DNA of 64,000 bases from Bradymonas sediminis (GCF_003258315.1 NZ_CP030032.1:2705804-2769803); one strand, 5' to 3'; numbered from the stretch's first letter, positions 17,702 through 27,853 are shown. Numbers and translations: made by a program. The notes: generated by a model not told the origin, from the letters alone.

Positions 17702-18883
17702 ATGAGTCGCAAAGTCTATGTTGTCGGTGTTGGCATGACCAAATTCGAGAAACCCGGCGGGCGCGACTGGGACTACCCCCAGATGGCCAAAGAGGCGGGC
17801 AGCCAGGCGCTCGAAGACGCGGGAGTGGGCTATGAGAATATCGAGCAGGTCTTCGCCGGCTACGTCTACGGCGACTCGACCTGCGGGCAGACCGCGGCCT
17901 ACGAGCTCGGGCTCTCGGGCGTCCCCATCTATAACGTGAATAATAACTGCTCGACCGGCTCGACGGCGCTGTTCATGGCCAAGCAGCTCATCGAGGGCGG
18001 CATCATCGACTGCGCGCTGGCCCTGGGTTTTGAGAAGATGGAGCGCGGCTCCCTGAGCAATAAATACGAAGACCGCCAGAACCCCCTGGGGCGCTTTTAT
18101 ACCACGATGAGCGAGCAGCGCGGCATGACCAAGGCGCCGCCGGCCGTGCAGATTTTTGGCAACGCCGGCATCGAGCATATGGAAAAATACGGCACCAAGG
18201 CCGAGCATTTCGGCATGGTCTCGCTCAAGAACCATATGCACTCGACGCGCAACCCGCGCTCGCAATTCCAGGACGAATATACCCTTGAGCAAATCATGGG
18301 CTCGCGCCCCATCCACGGCCCGCTCACGATGCTGCAATGCTGCCCGACCTCCGACGGCGCGGCCGCGGCGGTGCTGGCGAGCGAGGAGTTCGTCAAAGAG
18401 CACGGCCTGGAAGACCAGGCGGTTGAGATCCTGGCCATGAGCATGACCACCGACACGCCGTCGACCTTCGGCGACAGCGCGATGAAGCTGGTCGGGACAG
18501 ATATGACCCGCCGCGCCGCCCAGCAGGTCTTCGCCGCCGCGGGCCTGACCCCCGACGACGTCGACGTCATCGAGCTGCACGACTGCTTCTCCACCAACGA
18601 ACTCATCACCTACGAAGGTCTCGGCCTGTGCGGCGAGGGCAAAGGCGGCGAGCTTATTGAGTCTGGCAATGTCACCTACGGCGGTAAATGGGTCGTGAAC
18701 CCCTCCGGCGGGCTCATCTCCAAGGGGCATCCGCTGGGCGCCACCGGCCTGGCCCAATGCGCCGAGCTCAACTGGCAATTGCGCGGCCTGGCCGACAAAC
18801 GCCAGGTCGACGGCGCCGAGATTGCCCTGCAGCATAACCTTGGCCTGGGCGGGGCGGCCGTCGTCACGCTGTATCGCCGCTGA
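17702..18883 (+). CDS. thiolase-like acyltransferase, SCP-x/lipid-transfer type
   Basis: The 393-residue protein is a thiolase-fold enzyme of the SCP2/SCP-x type. It has the nucleophile motif NNNCSTGS with Cys83, then CPTSDGAAA, the HDCFSTNE motif, and GHPLGATG with the catalytic His near the end, finishing with [11 protein letters not shown]. Such proteins cleave 3-oxoacyl-CoA, often of branched chains or sterol side chains, or are inactive lipid-transfer relatives. The key catalytic residues are present here, so an active 3-ketoacyl-CoA thiolase is likely. The start was chosen at 17702 because caggaataacg, a good ribosome site, precedes it. No beta-oxidation partner is adjacent. Confidence 0.85.
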   Translation: MSRKVYVVGVGMTKFEKPGGRDWDYPQMAKEAGSQALEDAGVGYENIEQVFAGYVYGDSTCGQTAAYELGLSGVPIYNVNNNCSTGSTALFMAKQLIEGGIIDCALALGFEKMERGSLSNKYEDRQNPLGRFYTTMSEQRGMTKAPPAVQIFGNAGIEHMEKYGTKAEHFGMVSLKNHMHSTRNPRSQFQDEYTLEQIMGSRPIHGPLTMLQCCPTSDGAAAAVLASEEFVKEHGLEDQAVEILAMSMTTDTPSTFGDSAMKLVGTDMTRRAAQQVFAAAGLTPDDVDVIELHDCFSTNELITYEGLGLCGEGKGGELIESGNVTYGGKWVVNPSGGLISKGHPLGATGLAQCAELNWQLRGLADKRQVDGAEIALQHNLGLGGAAVVTLYRR

Positions 18884-18984
18884 TTCTTCCTGCATTTAAC
18901 TTGCGGCGGCCGGGGCGTCCTGCCTCGACCGCCGCGAGCTGACCAACGCACCGAAGAGCACCGGCGCGCGAGGCCTGGCAGACA

Positions 18985-19641
18985 TTATTGCCCGGCGCTA
19001 CGAAGTCGCAGCATCTGCATCCCCATCGCCATCGCGGGCCCAATCCCCAGGGCAAAGAAGACCGTGCCTAAACCCAGCGTGCCGCCCAACGCCCAGCCGG
19101 TCACGACGACGCTTATCTCAAGAAACATGCGCACCAGCGCGATGGGTTGGCGCGTGACGGCCTGAAGCCCGGTCATAAGACCGTCTCTGGGTCCGGGGCC
19201 TAAATTCGCGATCAAATAGATCGCCCCGCCGAAGCCGGTCACCAGAACACCGAGCAGCGCCAGCGCGGCGTTGGCGTAATAGGACTCGAATGTTGGCAAA
19301 AAGGGCAGCGTGTATTCGAGCACAAACGCGATAATAATCGCGTTAAGGATCGTCCCCATCCCGGGCATTTGCTTGAGCGGCACCCACAGGAGCAAGACGC
19401 ACACGCTAATGACGAAGGTCGCCACTCCCAGGCTCCACCCTGTGACGTGGGTCACGCCCTCGGCGAACACCGTCCAGGGGCTCGCGCCAACACCCGCGGC
19501 GACCATCAATGCTTCCCCAAGGCCAAAGATCACCAGGCCCATGATGAGAAATACCACGGACACCCATGGCGGCTTTAAAGAGAACGCCTGGGGCGCGCTC
19601 CATCGCAGCTGAGGGACCGACGTAACCGAAAGAAAACTCAA
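18985..19641 (-). CDS. YczE/YitT-like integral membrane protein
   Basis: The 218-residue product has about five membrane segments and the conserved features of the YczE/YyaS family: GLGEALMVAAGVGASPWTVF-type first loop, then a second loop LIANLGPGPRDGLMTGL that repeats the G-x-GP-x-D-G theme. The function of the family is not established; roles in transport have been proposed. The start appears to be TTG at 19641, with no strong ribosome site, so the true start could be slightly internal. It stands alone and converges on the thiolase gene. Confidence 0.75.
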   Translation of the reverse strand: MSFLSVTSVPQLRWSAPQAFSLKPPWVSVVFLIMGLVIFGLGEALMVAAGVGASPWTVFAEGVTHVTGWSLGVATFVISVCVLLLWVPLKQMPGMGTILNAIIIAFVLEYTLPFLPTFESYYANAALALLGVLVTGFGGAIYLIANLGPGPRDGLMTGLQAVTRQPIALVRMFLEISVVVTGWALGGTLGLGTVFFALGIGPAMAMGMQMLRLRSAGQ

Positions 19642-19995
19642 TGCTAGATCCCGGCTAAAACTCTACGAGAGTGGAATGTATGCCCGCGCCTACACGATAC
19701 AGAACCCCGAATACTCGGAGGTGCGCCCCGGCGACGAGCGCAGCCTGTGTTGCCCCATCTCGTGGGGCGAAGTCAAACCAACGCTTGACCAGTGCAACGG
19801 ATATCGCCGAGGCGACACGCCGCGCGACCGTCGAGGACCATCGGTGCCCGGCGCCATCTACCGAGCCCGTATTGCATTTGCTCAGGATTTCTCTTGTAAT
19901 GGTGGCTATTGTAAATTAGTCGACACACTGCACCTACAAATTTCATTGAGAGCACAAGCACAAGCAGCTCTATATCCGGCATCGAGGGCATCATT
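19642..19995. other. intergenic region, no gene supported
   Basis: Two overlapping plus-strand frames (19671-19919, 19676-20017) look non-coding in composition and lack a ribosome site. A 6-bp hairpin (19752-19757 with 19763-19768) is present. The AT-rich part at 19880-19990 is a likely promoter area for the lipoprotein pair that follows. Confidence 0.45.
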
Positions 19996-22785
19996 ATGTT
20001 TCCGCGACACAGCATAGATCCAATTTCTCCGAGGCAACTTCGCATACGCGGTCGACTTCTCATATTGGTCGGGCTGCTGGGCTTTGCGGTTTCCTGCGGC
20101 GGCGACGAAAAAGCGAACGCCTGGGATATCAACGACAGCGACGCGACCAGCGACGCCGACGTCATTGAGGGCGGCGACGCCGAGGACTCGGAGGACGTGA
20201 CGCCGGTGGTGAATCCGGTGCCGGTGAGCGTGGAGACGGCGCTGTCGCCGTCGAGCGCGGCGGCCGGCAGCACGGTGATGGTGGACTGTCAGCTCCTGGA
20301 CGCCGACGGCGCCCCGGTCGCCACACCGCAGGACGCCGAGCCCCAACTGGTCTACGCGCCCGAGCAGTCTTTTTTGCCATCAACATCGCTCGAATTGGTC
20401 CCGGTCGTTGTGGGCCAGGCGAAGATTGCCTGCCAATTCCCGAGCCTGAGCCTGGTCGACGAAACGCCGGCGACGCTTGAGATTGTACCGGGCGCGGTGT
20501 CGCGCGTCGTGACGCAGCTCGACCGAAACATCATGCGCGCCGGCGAGTCCGCCACCGCCACCTGCTCGGCCTTTGACGCCCACGGAAACCCGGTCCCGGA
20601 CGCGCCGACCAACGTCACCGTGGACTCCAGCGGCAGCGGCGTTGAGGTCGATGGCCTGACCGTGACGATCACCCAAAGCGGTGTGCACGAGGTTGTCTGC
20701 ACCGTCGACGGCGCCAACGAAGAACTGGGCCAATCCCTCGAGGTCAACCCCGCCCTCCCCGCCCAACTCGCCGTGTCGAAGGTCCCAGACCTGCCCTTCT
20801 ATGATATCGGCCAGGTTGTCGAGGTCGCCACCATCGTGACCGACTCCTACGGCAATGTCGTTGAGAGCGCGCCGGTATCATTCGCCGAATTATCGCCGGC
20901 TATCGGCCAGGATCACTCCTTTGGACATGGTAAATTTCGCTTCCACCAGGAGGGCATCTATACGGTCCGCGCCACGGTCGACCCGCCGACGCTCAACGAC
21001 GTTGTGTTGAGCGAAAGCGTCGATATCGAGGTCAACGGACAGGGGCCGACCATCGAGTGCGTCTCGCCGGCCAACGGCGATATGCTCCACGCCGCGCCCG
21101 GCAGCAATGTGAAATTTTTGGGCAAGGTCAGCGACACCCAGGGTATTTCAGAAGTGTCGGTCAACGGGGTCACGGTCAACGTCGACGCCAACGGCCGGTT
21201 CACCCACGATATCACGAGTCGCTTCGGCATTAACTTCGTCGACGTGCGCGCGATCGACGCGGCTGGCCCCGACTTCGGCCAGGAAAATAGCGGCACCTGC
21301 GCGTTCCTTGTCTCCGACAACTGGGGTCCCGAGAGCGCGTCGATGGACGACGCCGTCTCGCTGTGGCTTGGGCAACAGGCCGTCGATGACCGCAATATCA
21401 ATGACCCGCTGGACAGCCTCAACGACGTCCTGCACACCGTCCTGAGCAGCGACGGCCTCAAAAATCAACTCCACAGCACGCTGGCCGCCCAGAACCCGCT
21501 GGCCAGCGGCTGCTACGACCTTCCCTGGCCGCTGAGTTGCGCACGCTACCGGGTGGACTACCGGAGCAGCCGCATCGACGGCCCTCACAACACCGCCCTG
21601 ACGTTGATCCAAAACGGGCTCAACCTCCACGCGGTGATTCGCAATTTCGAAATCGAGTTGCGCGTCGACAGCGTCGTCAACGCCACCGGCAAGCTCAGGA
21701 TCGAGTCGCTCACCGGCGACCTGGACCTCACGCTGTCGATGCGCGGCGGCCGCCCGACCATTACCCTTCGCCCCGGCAGCGTCCAGGTGACGTCGCGCAA
21801 CGTGCGCACCTCCATCAACGGCCTGCCCGGCTGGCTCAATAATATCATCAGCAATATGGTCCAAAACCGGGTGCAGGCGATGGTCGAGACCCAGGTCGAG
21901 AACTTCCTGACGAACCAACTTCAGGGCGTGCTCGACTCGCTGGTCTCTGGGCTCGATATCACCGCGCTGGGCGCCACCTTCGACGTGCCGCGCCTGGACG
22001 GCGCGGGGAATATCGGGTTGGGCTTCGGGGTCAACTTCTCAAGCCTGTCGGTCAACTCGGCCCGCGCGCTCTTCGGCCTGGGCACCCAATTCACGGCCAA
22101 CCCGGTGACCCGCGCGACGCCGTCGCTTGGCATCGCGATGCCGCCGGGGCCGAGCCTGTTGACGAGCAACCCGCTTCGCCCCATCGCCGCGGGCGTTCAC
22201 GTCGGCGCGCTCAACGGCGTCTTGCATACCCTGTGGCGCGGCGGCCTCTTCGACGCGACCATCTCGAGCAACGCGATCGGCAGCACCTTCCCGCCGGGCA
22301 CCGCGATCGAGATCTCGACCGCCCTGCCCCCGGTCGCCCAGCTCAATGGCCCCCGGGAGCTCGACCTGATGCTCGGCGCGATGCGCATGTCCATCGTCTA
22401 CCCCGGCCTCTTCGACGAGCCGGTCGAGATGTATATCGGCGCCCTCGCCCACACCGGCGTGGACGTCGCGCAGGTCGGCTCGAACGCGACGCTGAACTTC
22501 TCGAATATCGTCATCAGCGAGCTTTACTTTAGCCCCATCGACATCACCCTGGACGCCCAGTCGCGCGCGGTCCTCGAAGGCTTCCTAAGAGACGTCTTGC
22601 AGGACCTTATCGACACCTCGCTTAACAACGCGCTGCCCGCGCTGCCCATCCCGAGCTTCACGCTCCCGACGACGCTCAACACCTACGGGCTCCCCGGGGG
22701 CAGCGCGCTTGGAATCCGCAACCCGGAGCTTGGCGGCGGCGGATTGCACCTGCAAATCAAAGGCAATTTTGGAGTGCTACCATGA
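19996..22785 (+). CDS. lipoprotein with Ig-like domains and BPI/TULIP-like C-terminal half
   Basis: The 929-residue product has a lipobox AVSC, an acidic spacer, and several beta-sandwich Ig-like units in residues 70-440 (the last resembling glucodextranase-B/bacterial Ig with VSVNGVTVNVDANGRF). From about 460 to the end it resembles BPI/LBP-type TULIP proteins: a long amphipathic helix around WLNNIISNMVQNRVQAMV (about 613-645), a later block LNGVLHTLWRGGLF, and a C-terminus of the form helix, LPALPIPSFTLP, then LHLQIKGNF, which resembles the end of BPI. TULIP domains hold lipids in a groove. Function inferred: lipid or LPS-binding surface lipoprotein. The stop overlaps the next gene's ATG by 4 bases. 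Confidence 0.65.
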   Translation: MFPRHSIDPISPRQLRIRGRLLILVGLLGFAVSCGGDEKANAWDINDSDATSDADVIEGGDAEDSEDVTPVVNPVPVSVETALSPSSAAAGSTVMVDCQLLDADGAPVATPQDAEPQLVYAPEQSFLPSTSLELVPVVVGQAKIACQFPSLSLVDETPATLEIVPGAVSRVVTQLDRNIMRAGESATATCSAFDAHGNPVPDAPTNVTVDSSGSGVEVDGLTVTITQSGVHEVVCTVDGANEELGQSLEVNPALPAQLAVSKVPDLPFYDIGQVVEVATIVTDSYGNVVESAPVSFAELSPAIGQDHSFGHGKFRFHQEGIYTVRATVDPPTLNDVVLSESVDIEVNGQGPTIECVSPANGDMLHAAPGSNVKFLGKVSDTQGISEVSVNGVTVNVDANGRFTHDITSRFGINFVDVRAIDAAGPDFGQENSGTCAFLVSDNWGPESASMDDAVSLWLGQQAVDDRNINDPLDSLNDVLHTVLSSDGLKNQLHSTLAAQNPLASGCYDLPWPLSCARYRVDYRSSRIDGPHNTALTLIQNGLNLHAVIRNFEIELRVDSVVNATGKLRIESLTGDLDLTLSMRGGRPTITLRPGSVQVTSRNVRTSINGLPGWLNNIISNMVQNRVQAMVETQVENFLTNQLQGVLDSLVSGLDITALGATFDVPRLDGAGNIGLGFGVNFSSLSVNSARALFGLGTQFTANPVTRATPSLGIAMPPGPSLLTSNPLRPIAAGVHVGALNGVLHTLWRGGLFDATISSNAIGSTFPPGTAIEISTALPPVAQLNGPRELDLMLGAMRMSIVYPGLFDEPVEMYIGALAHTGVDVAQVGSNATLNFSNIVISELYFSPIDITLDAQSRAVLEGFLRDVLQDLIDTSLNNALPALPIPSFTLPTTLNTYGLPGGSALGIRNPELGGGGLHLQIKGNFGVLP

Positions 22786-25013
22786 GCTATACTAATACCA
22801 ATTATACAGCCCTTCTGAGCGCCTGGATGCGCCCTGCGACCACGCTGCTTCTTGGCTGCGGCTGCGCCCTTATCCTGGGCGGGATGGTCGGCTGCTCGGC
22901 CGACGATAATACCGGCGCCGCGCCTCAAAACGACGCAGGCTTCGAAGACACCGACGTCGTCGATGAAGGCGAGCCGCTGGCGCGCGCGGCAAGCGTCGAG
23001 GTCACGGTCCTGCCTGCGCGCGCCACTTACAATCCCGACACCGTGATTCAGGTGGGCGCTCGAATTTTTGACGGCTTCGGCGAGTTAATGCCCGGCGCGG
23101 GATACCATTGGACGGTGGAACCCGAAGGCGCCGCGACGCGCGACGGCAGCGGGTTTCGCCTCCACCAACGCGGCCCGGTGACCTTCCATGCCTGCACCGC
23201 CGAGACGGGTGTTTACGGCGAGCCCATCTGCGGCTCGAAACGCATCAGCGTGGCCTACGAAACGCCCGTGGTGACCGTGACAAAGCCTGAGCCCGGCGCG
23301 TGGCTTGGCGCCGATGGATCGACCAGCGTCGAGGTTGAGGGGCATGTGAGTGAATCCAACGCAGAGCTCCACGCGTTCGTGAATGGTAAAGAAGTTGCGC
23401 TCGACGCCAATAATAACTTCGCGACCACCCTCACCCCGCATTTTGGCACTAATCATATCGAAGTCATCGTCAGCGACGGGGTCTCGGCGACCAGCGGCGA
23501 GGCGATGCTCGACGTCATCTGGGCCCCGGCCTGGCATGAGATGACCCACGACGCCGCGTCGACCTCATTTAACTTCGACGACGGCCTGGTGCTCGACCTC
23601 GGCCAGCGATTTTTCGACGACCGCCAGGCCCCCATGCAGCCCGATGAGTCGAATTATCAGACCGATGACCTCGCCGATATCCTGACGTTGCTTATCCGTA
23701 ATATCGACTTTATGGACCAGATCCCCAACCCGGTCCTGGACTCCGGTGACACCCAATTGAGCATCACTTCGGTGACCTTCGAAGAGCCGACGGTCACGCT
23801 GGATCTGACCGACAATGGGGTCGAGATCTTCCTATGGGTGCCCGGCGTCGAGATCGGCACCAGCGGTGCGGTCAGCCTGAACACCCAGACCCTGGACCTC
23901 AACGGTTCGATAAGCACCGACATCGCAGGCGTCGCCACGCTGAGCATCGAGAAGCCGGGCCCGGGCGAAGACTTCGTCTCCGAGGTCGAGACGCTGAACC
24001 TCTCGCTGCAAAACGCCGAGAGCAACTTCAGCACGCCCGAGGCCAACGCCATCTTCACGCTGGCCGAGAGCGCCCTGCGCACCAAAATCGAGAGCCTCCT
24101 CGCCGACACCCTGCGCGACCAACTTATCGAACCGCTTCCGGCGCTTCTCACCGGCGCCCTGAACACCATCGAAACCCAACTCAGTGAGCTGAGCTTCGAC
24201 CTGGAGACCGAGTTCACCGACCCGCTTACCCTCGGCCTCGAAGGGAGCATCTACGACTTTGACATCATCTACCGCGACACGATGCGCGCCCTCCTGGCGA
24301 CCGAGGTCAGCGCGGATAAGCCCGCCCAATTCAGCCAGACCCCGGGCATCCCGCTGAGCGGTGAACTCAAAAATGAGCTGCCCTTCTTCCACTCAAGCCG
24401 GGCACAAATTGGCCTGCGACTGGGCCTGCTCAACGGGCTGCTGCATACCCTGTGGGAGACCGGATTTCTCGAGATCGAGCTCACCGACCTGATTCCCGCT
24501 CAATTTGCGAGCCTGGTCAAAGAAGCGCAGCTCTCGGCCAAGCTCCAGCCGATCCTTACCCGCCCGAGAGCTGGCGAGCCCTATGATTTTATGCTGAGCG
24601 CGGGTCAAATGGAGGTGGAGGCCGAGCTCCTCTCCCAGGTCGACACCTATGTGATTAATATCGAGGTCGGCATGCGTATGACCCTGGAAGATAACGCGAT
24701 TTCGCTGGTCGTGCCCGACGAGCCGAAGGTCATCGCGTGGGTTAAATCGACCACCGGCGACACGGCGCTGATGCCGAGCAGCACCATCGAATCACTGGTG
24801 CTCGACCAGGTCTGGCCCGAGATCGAAGAGACCCTGCAACAGGGGCTCTCCTTCGAGCTGCCGCTGCCCGCGATGGACGGCCTCGCGGGCATCGCGCCGT
24901 CGATGAGCGCGCTGCAGGTTGAGTTCCTGATGAGCCGCCCGCTATCCTATCGCGACGGCTTCATCATCCTCGACGCCGAACTCCGCGGCACCCTGCCCAC
25001 GCCCAGCCCCTAG
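22782..25013 (+). CDS. lipoprotein paralogue with Ig-like domain and BPI/TULIP-like C-terminal half
   Basis: The 743-residue product is a paralogue of the preceding gene and is translationally coupled to it through an ATGA overlap. It has a signal peptide with a lipobox MVGC, one or two Ig-like domains (about 65-245, including EVEGHVSESNAELHAFVNGK-type strands), and the same TULIP-like half: amphipathic helices around residues 430-475, the shared block LNGLLHTLWETGFLE, and a closing helix LQQGLSFELPLPAMDG followed by a terminal strand. The two proteins share the block N-G-x-L-H-T-L-W. A two-lipoprotein lipid-binding pair is the simplest reading; the ligand is unknown. Confidence 0.65.
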   Translation: MSYTNTNYTALLSAWMRPATTLLLGCGCALILGGMVGCSADDNTGAAPQNDAGFEDTDVVDEGEPLARAASVEVTVLPARATYNPDTVIQVGARIFDGFGELMPGAGYHWTVEPEGAATRDGSGFRLHQRGPVTFHACTAETGVYGEPICGSKRISVAYETPVVTVTKPEPGAWLGADGSTSVEVEGHVSESNAELHAFVNGKEVALDANNNFATTLTPHFGTNHIEVIVSDGVSATSGEAMLDVIWAPAWHEMTHDAASTSFNFDDGLVLDLGQRFFDDRQAPMQPDESNYQTDDLADILTLLIRNIDFMDQIPNPVLDSGDTQLSITSVTFEEPTVTLDLTDNGVEIFLWVPGVEIGTSGAVSLNTQTLDLNGSISTDIAGVATLSIEKPGPGEDFVSEVETLNLSLQNAESNFSTPEANAIFTLAESALRTKIESLLADTLRDQLIEPLPALLTGALNTIETQLSELSFDLETEFTDPLTLGLEGSIYDFDIIYRDTMRALLATEVSADKPAQFSQTPGIPLSGELKNELPFFHSSRAQIGLRLGLLNGLLHTLWETGFLEIELTDLIPAQFASLVKEAQLSAKLQPILTRPRAGEPYDFMLSAGQMEVEAELLSQVDTYVINIEVGMRMTLEDNAISLVVPDEPKVIAWVKSTTGDTALMPSSTIESLVLDQVWPEIEETLQQGLSFELPLPAMDGLAGIAPSMSALQVEFLMSRPLSYRDGFIILDAELRGTLPTPSP

Positions 25014-25021
25014 TTGCGCAC

Positions 25022-25062
25022 AAAAAAGGCCAAAACACGGTGTCAATCACCGTGTTTTGGCC
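25022..25062 (-). terminator. rho-independent terminator
   Basis: A perfect 15-bp stem (25028-25042 with 25048-25062), 5-base loop, and six A's at 25022-25027 which read as U's on the minus strand. It ends the FIST gene and probably also stops the converging lipoprotein operon. Confidence 0.8.
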
Positions 25063-25096
25063 GCGCCGCTCAAACGCCCTCTCTACTTGCTACGAA

Positions 25097-26269
25097 CTAA
25101 AAGCGACTGCGAAAAAAGACCACCGTGCTGGCAAAGCCGTGGACGCAGGGGGTCCGGCCGACCGGGGCGATTTCCCCCTCCGAAAAGAAGCCACCCAGGG
25201 GTGTACAGCCGAAATGGTCGCGCAGAATATCGGACTCTTCGAGCGCCTTATCGCTTCGGTTCTCAGCCGATGAGATGCCGCTGAAAAGAAGCGCCCCGTT
25301 CGGCATCGCGTCGGCGTCGAGTTTCGCGGCGAAGTTGCCCATGGCGCGGTTGAATTCGGTCCCAATACTCTGCGGGTCCATCAGGTGAAATTGGATAATA
25401 TCAAGGTCCCGAATGGGAGCGGCGATGGCCAGGTCGCCGGTCTTCGGGTTGAAGCCAATGAGGTTGCGCAGCACGAAGTCTCCGGGGCGATAGACCCCGG
25501 TCTTATTCTCGACGCCAATGCCCACAAACATCGCGTGTTGGGCGAGCTTACGGTCGTCGGGGTCAAGGTCCGCCACCAGCCGCTGGAAGACCTCCATCGG
25601 GTTGCCGCTATTAAATTGATGAATGATATTTTGGGTATGCTCGGTCACGATAAGCGGCTGACCGATGGGGCGACAGGTCTGGGCGACGACGGTGTCGACG
25701 CGGACATTGCCCGAAAAGGCGAGCCCGACGGCGCCGCTTCGATAGACATGCCCCTCGAGGATAAGGCAGGTGCCGGTCGTCGCGCTCGCCTCGGTCAACG
25801 CCCCGAAGAGCTGCGCGCTCGGGAACGCGCGGTCGAGCGCGGTCAGCAGCCCCTCGGTCTCAAAGCCCTCCGCCTGCGACAGGATCAAAAAATGTGGCGT
25901 ATCGCCGTCGGCCACTTGCAATTCGCCTCGCCAATCAAAGTCGTGGTGGTCGTGGCGCTCGGCCTCAAAGCGCATCGGGCGAACCTTCACCCCGGGCAGG
26001 TGCCCCACCATGACCGACAGCGACGGTTGAGCCTCCCCGATATCCGCCGAGCCGACGACGCCTTCGGCGTTGCAACCCACCGCGACCGCGTTGGGGAAGT
26101 CGCTGGTCATCGCCAGGGCCAGGTCGCGCGCGTTGTCTACGTGGTGGTCGGAGAAGAAGACCAATAAGACGTCGGCTGCGGCGCCTTTCGGCAGTTCAAG
26201 CTGCGCGCATGCCTCACGAAAGGCCAGCGTCGCGTGCGAATTTTGTGATACCGCTGTCGTCCATTTCAT
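25097..26269 (-). CDS. FIST domain sensory protein
   Basis: The 390-residue protein has an N-terminal FIST_N domain (about 20-215, with the AVGCNAEGVVG turn) and a FIST_C domain (about 225-385, with LRNLIGFNPKTGDLAIAA, and the closing GCTPLGGFFSEGEIAPVG signature). FIST proteins are putative small-ligand sensors, possibly for amino acids, found with two-component and chemotaxis systems. It has no output domain of its own and no signalling neighbour. The open frame extends to 26383 through a hydrophobic, AT-rich stretch that looks non-coding; the ATG at 26269 starts exactly where family members begin. Confidence 0.85.
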   Translation of the reverse strand: MKWTTAVSQNSHATLAFREACAQLELPKGAAADVLLVFFSDHHVDNARDLALAMTSDFPNAVAVGCNAEGVVGSADIGEAQPSLSVMVGHLPGVKVRPMRFEAERHDHHDFDWRGELQVADGDTPHFLILSQAEGFETEGLLTALDRAFPSAQLFGALTEASATTGTCLILEGHVYRSGAVGLAFSGNVRVDTVVAQTCRPIGQPLIVTEHTQNIIHQFNSGNPMEVFQRLVADLDPDDRKLAQHAMFVGIGVENKTGVYRPGDFVLRNLIGFNPKTGDLAIAAPIRDLDIIQFHLMDPQSIGTEFNRAMGNFAAKLDADAMPNGALLFSGISSAENRSDKALEESDILRDHFGCTPLGGFFSEGEIAPVGRTPCVHGFASTVVFFRSRF

Positions 26270-26442
26270 CGGCAGCACCGGTCTAAAGAGGAATATAGAA
26301 AGAAGGTCTATTAAAAGAATGAAAATATCAAATAAAAAACGCGATGGGTTTCTGATAAAACTCACCGCGCCGCTGCTCCCCATATCTTTAATTATAGCAC
26401 ATCTTCGCGCCCGGCACTGCGACGCGAAGACCTGGGACTCGT

Positions 26443-27066
26443 TCAGGCCGCGATGGCGAAAAACGCCCCCGCCGCGGCGATTCCAACGCCGGCCGCGCGC
26501 GCGATATAATCGCGCGAAGCGAGGCGCTCAAAGACTCCAGCCAACGCCGCGCCGCCAGCCATGGCGAGCACGGACATCGTCATAAAGCCGACGACGTAGC
26601 TGGTGAGCGCGGAGGTCGTGGGTAACTCGGCGATATGGGCGTAGCCGTGGAAGACAGCGAAGAACGCCCCAAGCGACACCGCCCAACTCAGTGGCAGCGC
26701 GCGAGCCGAAGCAACGAGTAGCCCCAAAATTAACACCGATGCGGCGATGCCAAGCTCCATGCCTGGCAAAGCCACGCCAAACCCGGCGAGCGCGGCGCCC
26801 CCAAGGATAGCCGCCGCGAAGCTCACCGGCATCCAAACCCGCGCGGCGCCCTGCTGCTGCTGGCTCCAAAGCCCAACGCCGAGCAACGCCAGGAGATGGT
26901 CAAGGCCGGTAAGCGGATGCAGAATCCCCGCCATAAAACCCACCTCATGAGCGCCATGTCCCGGGTGTGCCTGCGCAAGCGCCGGCAGCATCACCGCCGC
27001 CGCGCCCACCAGAACCGTCGCCAAGATCATGCCACTACGCTTTGCGTCACTGGAAATATTCAACAT
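26443..27066 (-). CDS. HupE/UreJ-like membrane protein
   Basis: The product of about 207 residues has a cleavable-type N-terminus ending ALAQA, followed by the HupE/UreJ signature HPGHGAHEVGFMAGILHPLTGLDHLLA (given here only as its key parts: HPGH, HPLTGLDH) and, later, FHGYAHIAEL. About six membrane segments follow. Family members are thought to be nickel or cobalt permeases tied to hydrogenase or urease maturation. Neither system is visible here, so a general metal-permease role is as far as one can go. ATG at 27066 has a GGAG five bases ahead; two further in-frame starts lie just upstream. Confidence 0.85.
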   Translation of the reverse strand: MLNISSDAKRSGMILATVLVGAAAVMLPALAQAHPGHGAHEVGFMAGILHPLTGLDHLLALLGVGLWSQQQQGAARVWMPVSFAAAILGGAALAGFGVALPGMELGIAASVLILGLLVASARALPLSWAVSLGAFFAVFHGYAHIAELPTTSALTSYVVGFMTMSVLAMAGGAALAGVFERLASRDYIARAAGVGIAAAGAFFAIAA

Positions 27067-27134
27067 CATCACTCCACACGGACCGCTCGCAAATTAGCGC
27101 GAAGCGAGTTTAATAGGTTCGAAATACTGATAAA

Positions 27135-27743
27135 TTATTCGCCCAACAATTCCATCATGCGATTGCGAAACAACGGCATCTGTTGGGTGCATGCCTGGTA
27201 AATGGCGGTGAGTCGCTGCAAGGCGACGTCAAAGTCGTCATTCTCGATGATATAATCGTAGAGCTCGAATTGGGCGAGTTCGTGGCGCGCGGCGTCCAAG
27301 CGCTGCGCGATTACGGCGTCGGCGTCGGTGGCCCGGCCGCGCAGGCGCTTCTCGAGCACCTGAATCGACGGCGGAATCACGAGCACCGAGCGCGCATCCT
27401 CCGGAAACCGCTCCTGCAGCTGCGAGGCGCCCTGGTAGTCGATATCGAAGAGCACGTCGCGGTCGTCCTTCCATGCCTGAAGAATCCCGGCCACCGGCGT
27501 GCCGTAGAAATTCCCATGCACCCGCGCCCACTCCGCGAATTGGTCGCGGTCGCGCATTTCGACAAACGCGTCCTCGTCGACGAAATGATAGTCCACGCCG
27601 TCGACCTCCCCCTTTCGAGGCGCCCGCGTCGTATAACTCACGCTGGGCGTGAGCCGGTCGCAGGACTCGAGCAGGTGTTGCGCGAGGGTAGTTTTGCCGA
27701 CCCCCGAGGGTCCGCAGACGATAAATAAAACGCCCTTTTTCAT
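27135..27743 (-). CDS. gmk: guanylate kinase
   Basis: The 202-residue protein is guanylate kinase, which converts GMP and ATP to GDP and ADP. It has the P-loop GPSGVGKT (11-18), the GMP-binding SYTTRAPRKGEVDGVDYHF region, and the DIDYQGASQL segment. Length is normal. The start at 27743 has a good ribosome site (aaggacact). It is the last gene of the minus-strand run that begins with the cysteine desulfurase; the yicC-gmk order is conserved in many bacteria. Confidence 0.95.
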   Translation of the reverse strand: MKKGVLFIVCGPSGVGKTTLAQHLLESCDRLTPSVSYTTRAPRKGEVDGVDYHFVDEDAFVEMRDRDQFAEWARVHGNFYGTPVAGILQAWKDDRDVLFDIDYQGASQLQERFPEDARSVLVIPPSIQVLEKRLRGRATDADAVIAQRLDAARHELAQFELYDYIIENDDFDVALQRLTAIYQACTQQMPLFRNRMMELLGE

Positions 27744-27853
27744 AGTGTCCTTCACGGATTTTACTGCCATCGTACGGTCTATATTTGGCCATCGAAGCTC
27801 ATCGAAGCCAACGTACCCGCCGCGTCTATCATTTCTTTTGAAATTTCGCGACT

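Noticed and set aside
19671-20017. Two overlapping small plus-strand frames before the TULIP-like pair
   Set aside because: No ribosome site, mixed composition, and they run into the next gene's start.
26270-26383. Longer start of the FIST gene with a would-be membrane helix
   Set aside because: The extra stretch is AT-rich, hydrophobic and absent from the family; a better start lies at 26269.
26443-27066. Hydrogenase or urease maturation locus around the HupE-like gene
   Set aside because: No hydrogenase, urease or Hyp gene is present on either side.
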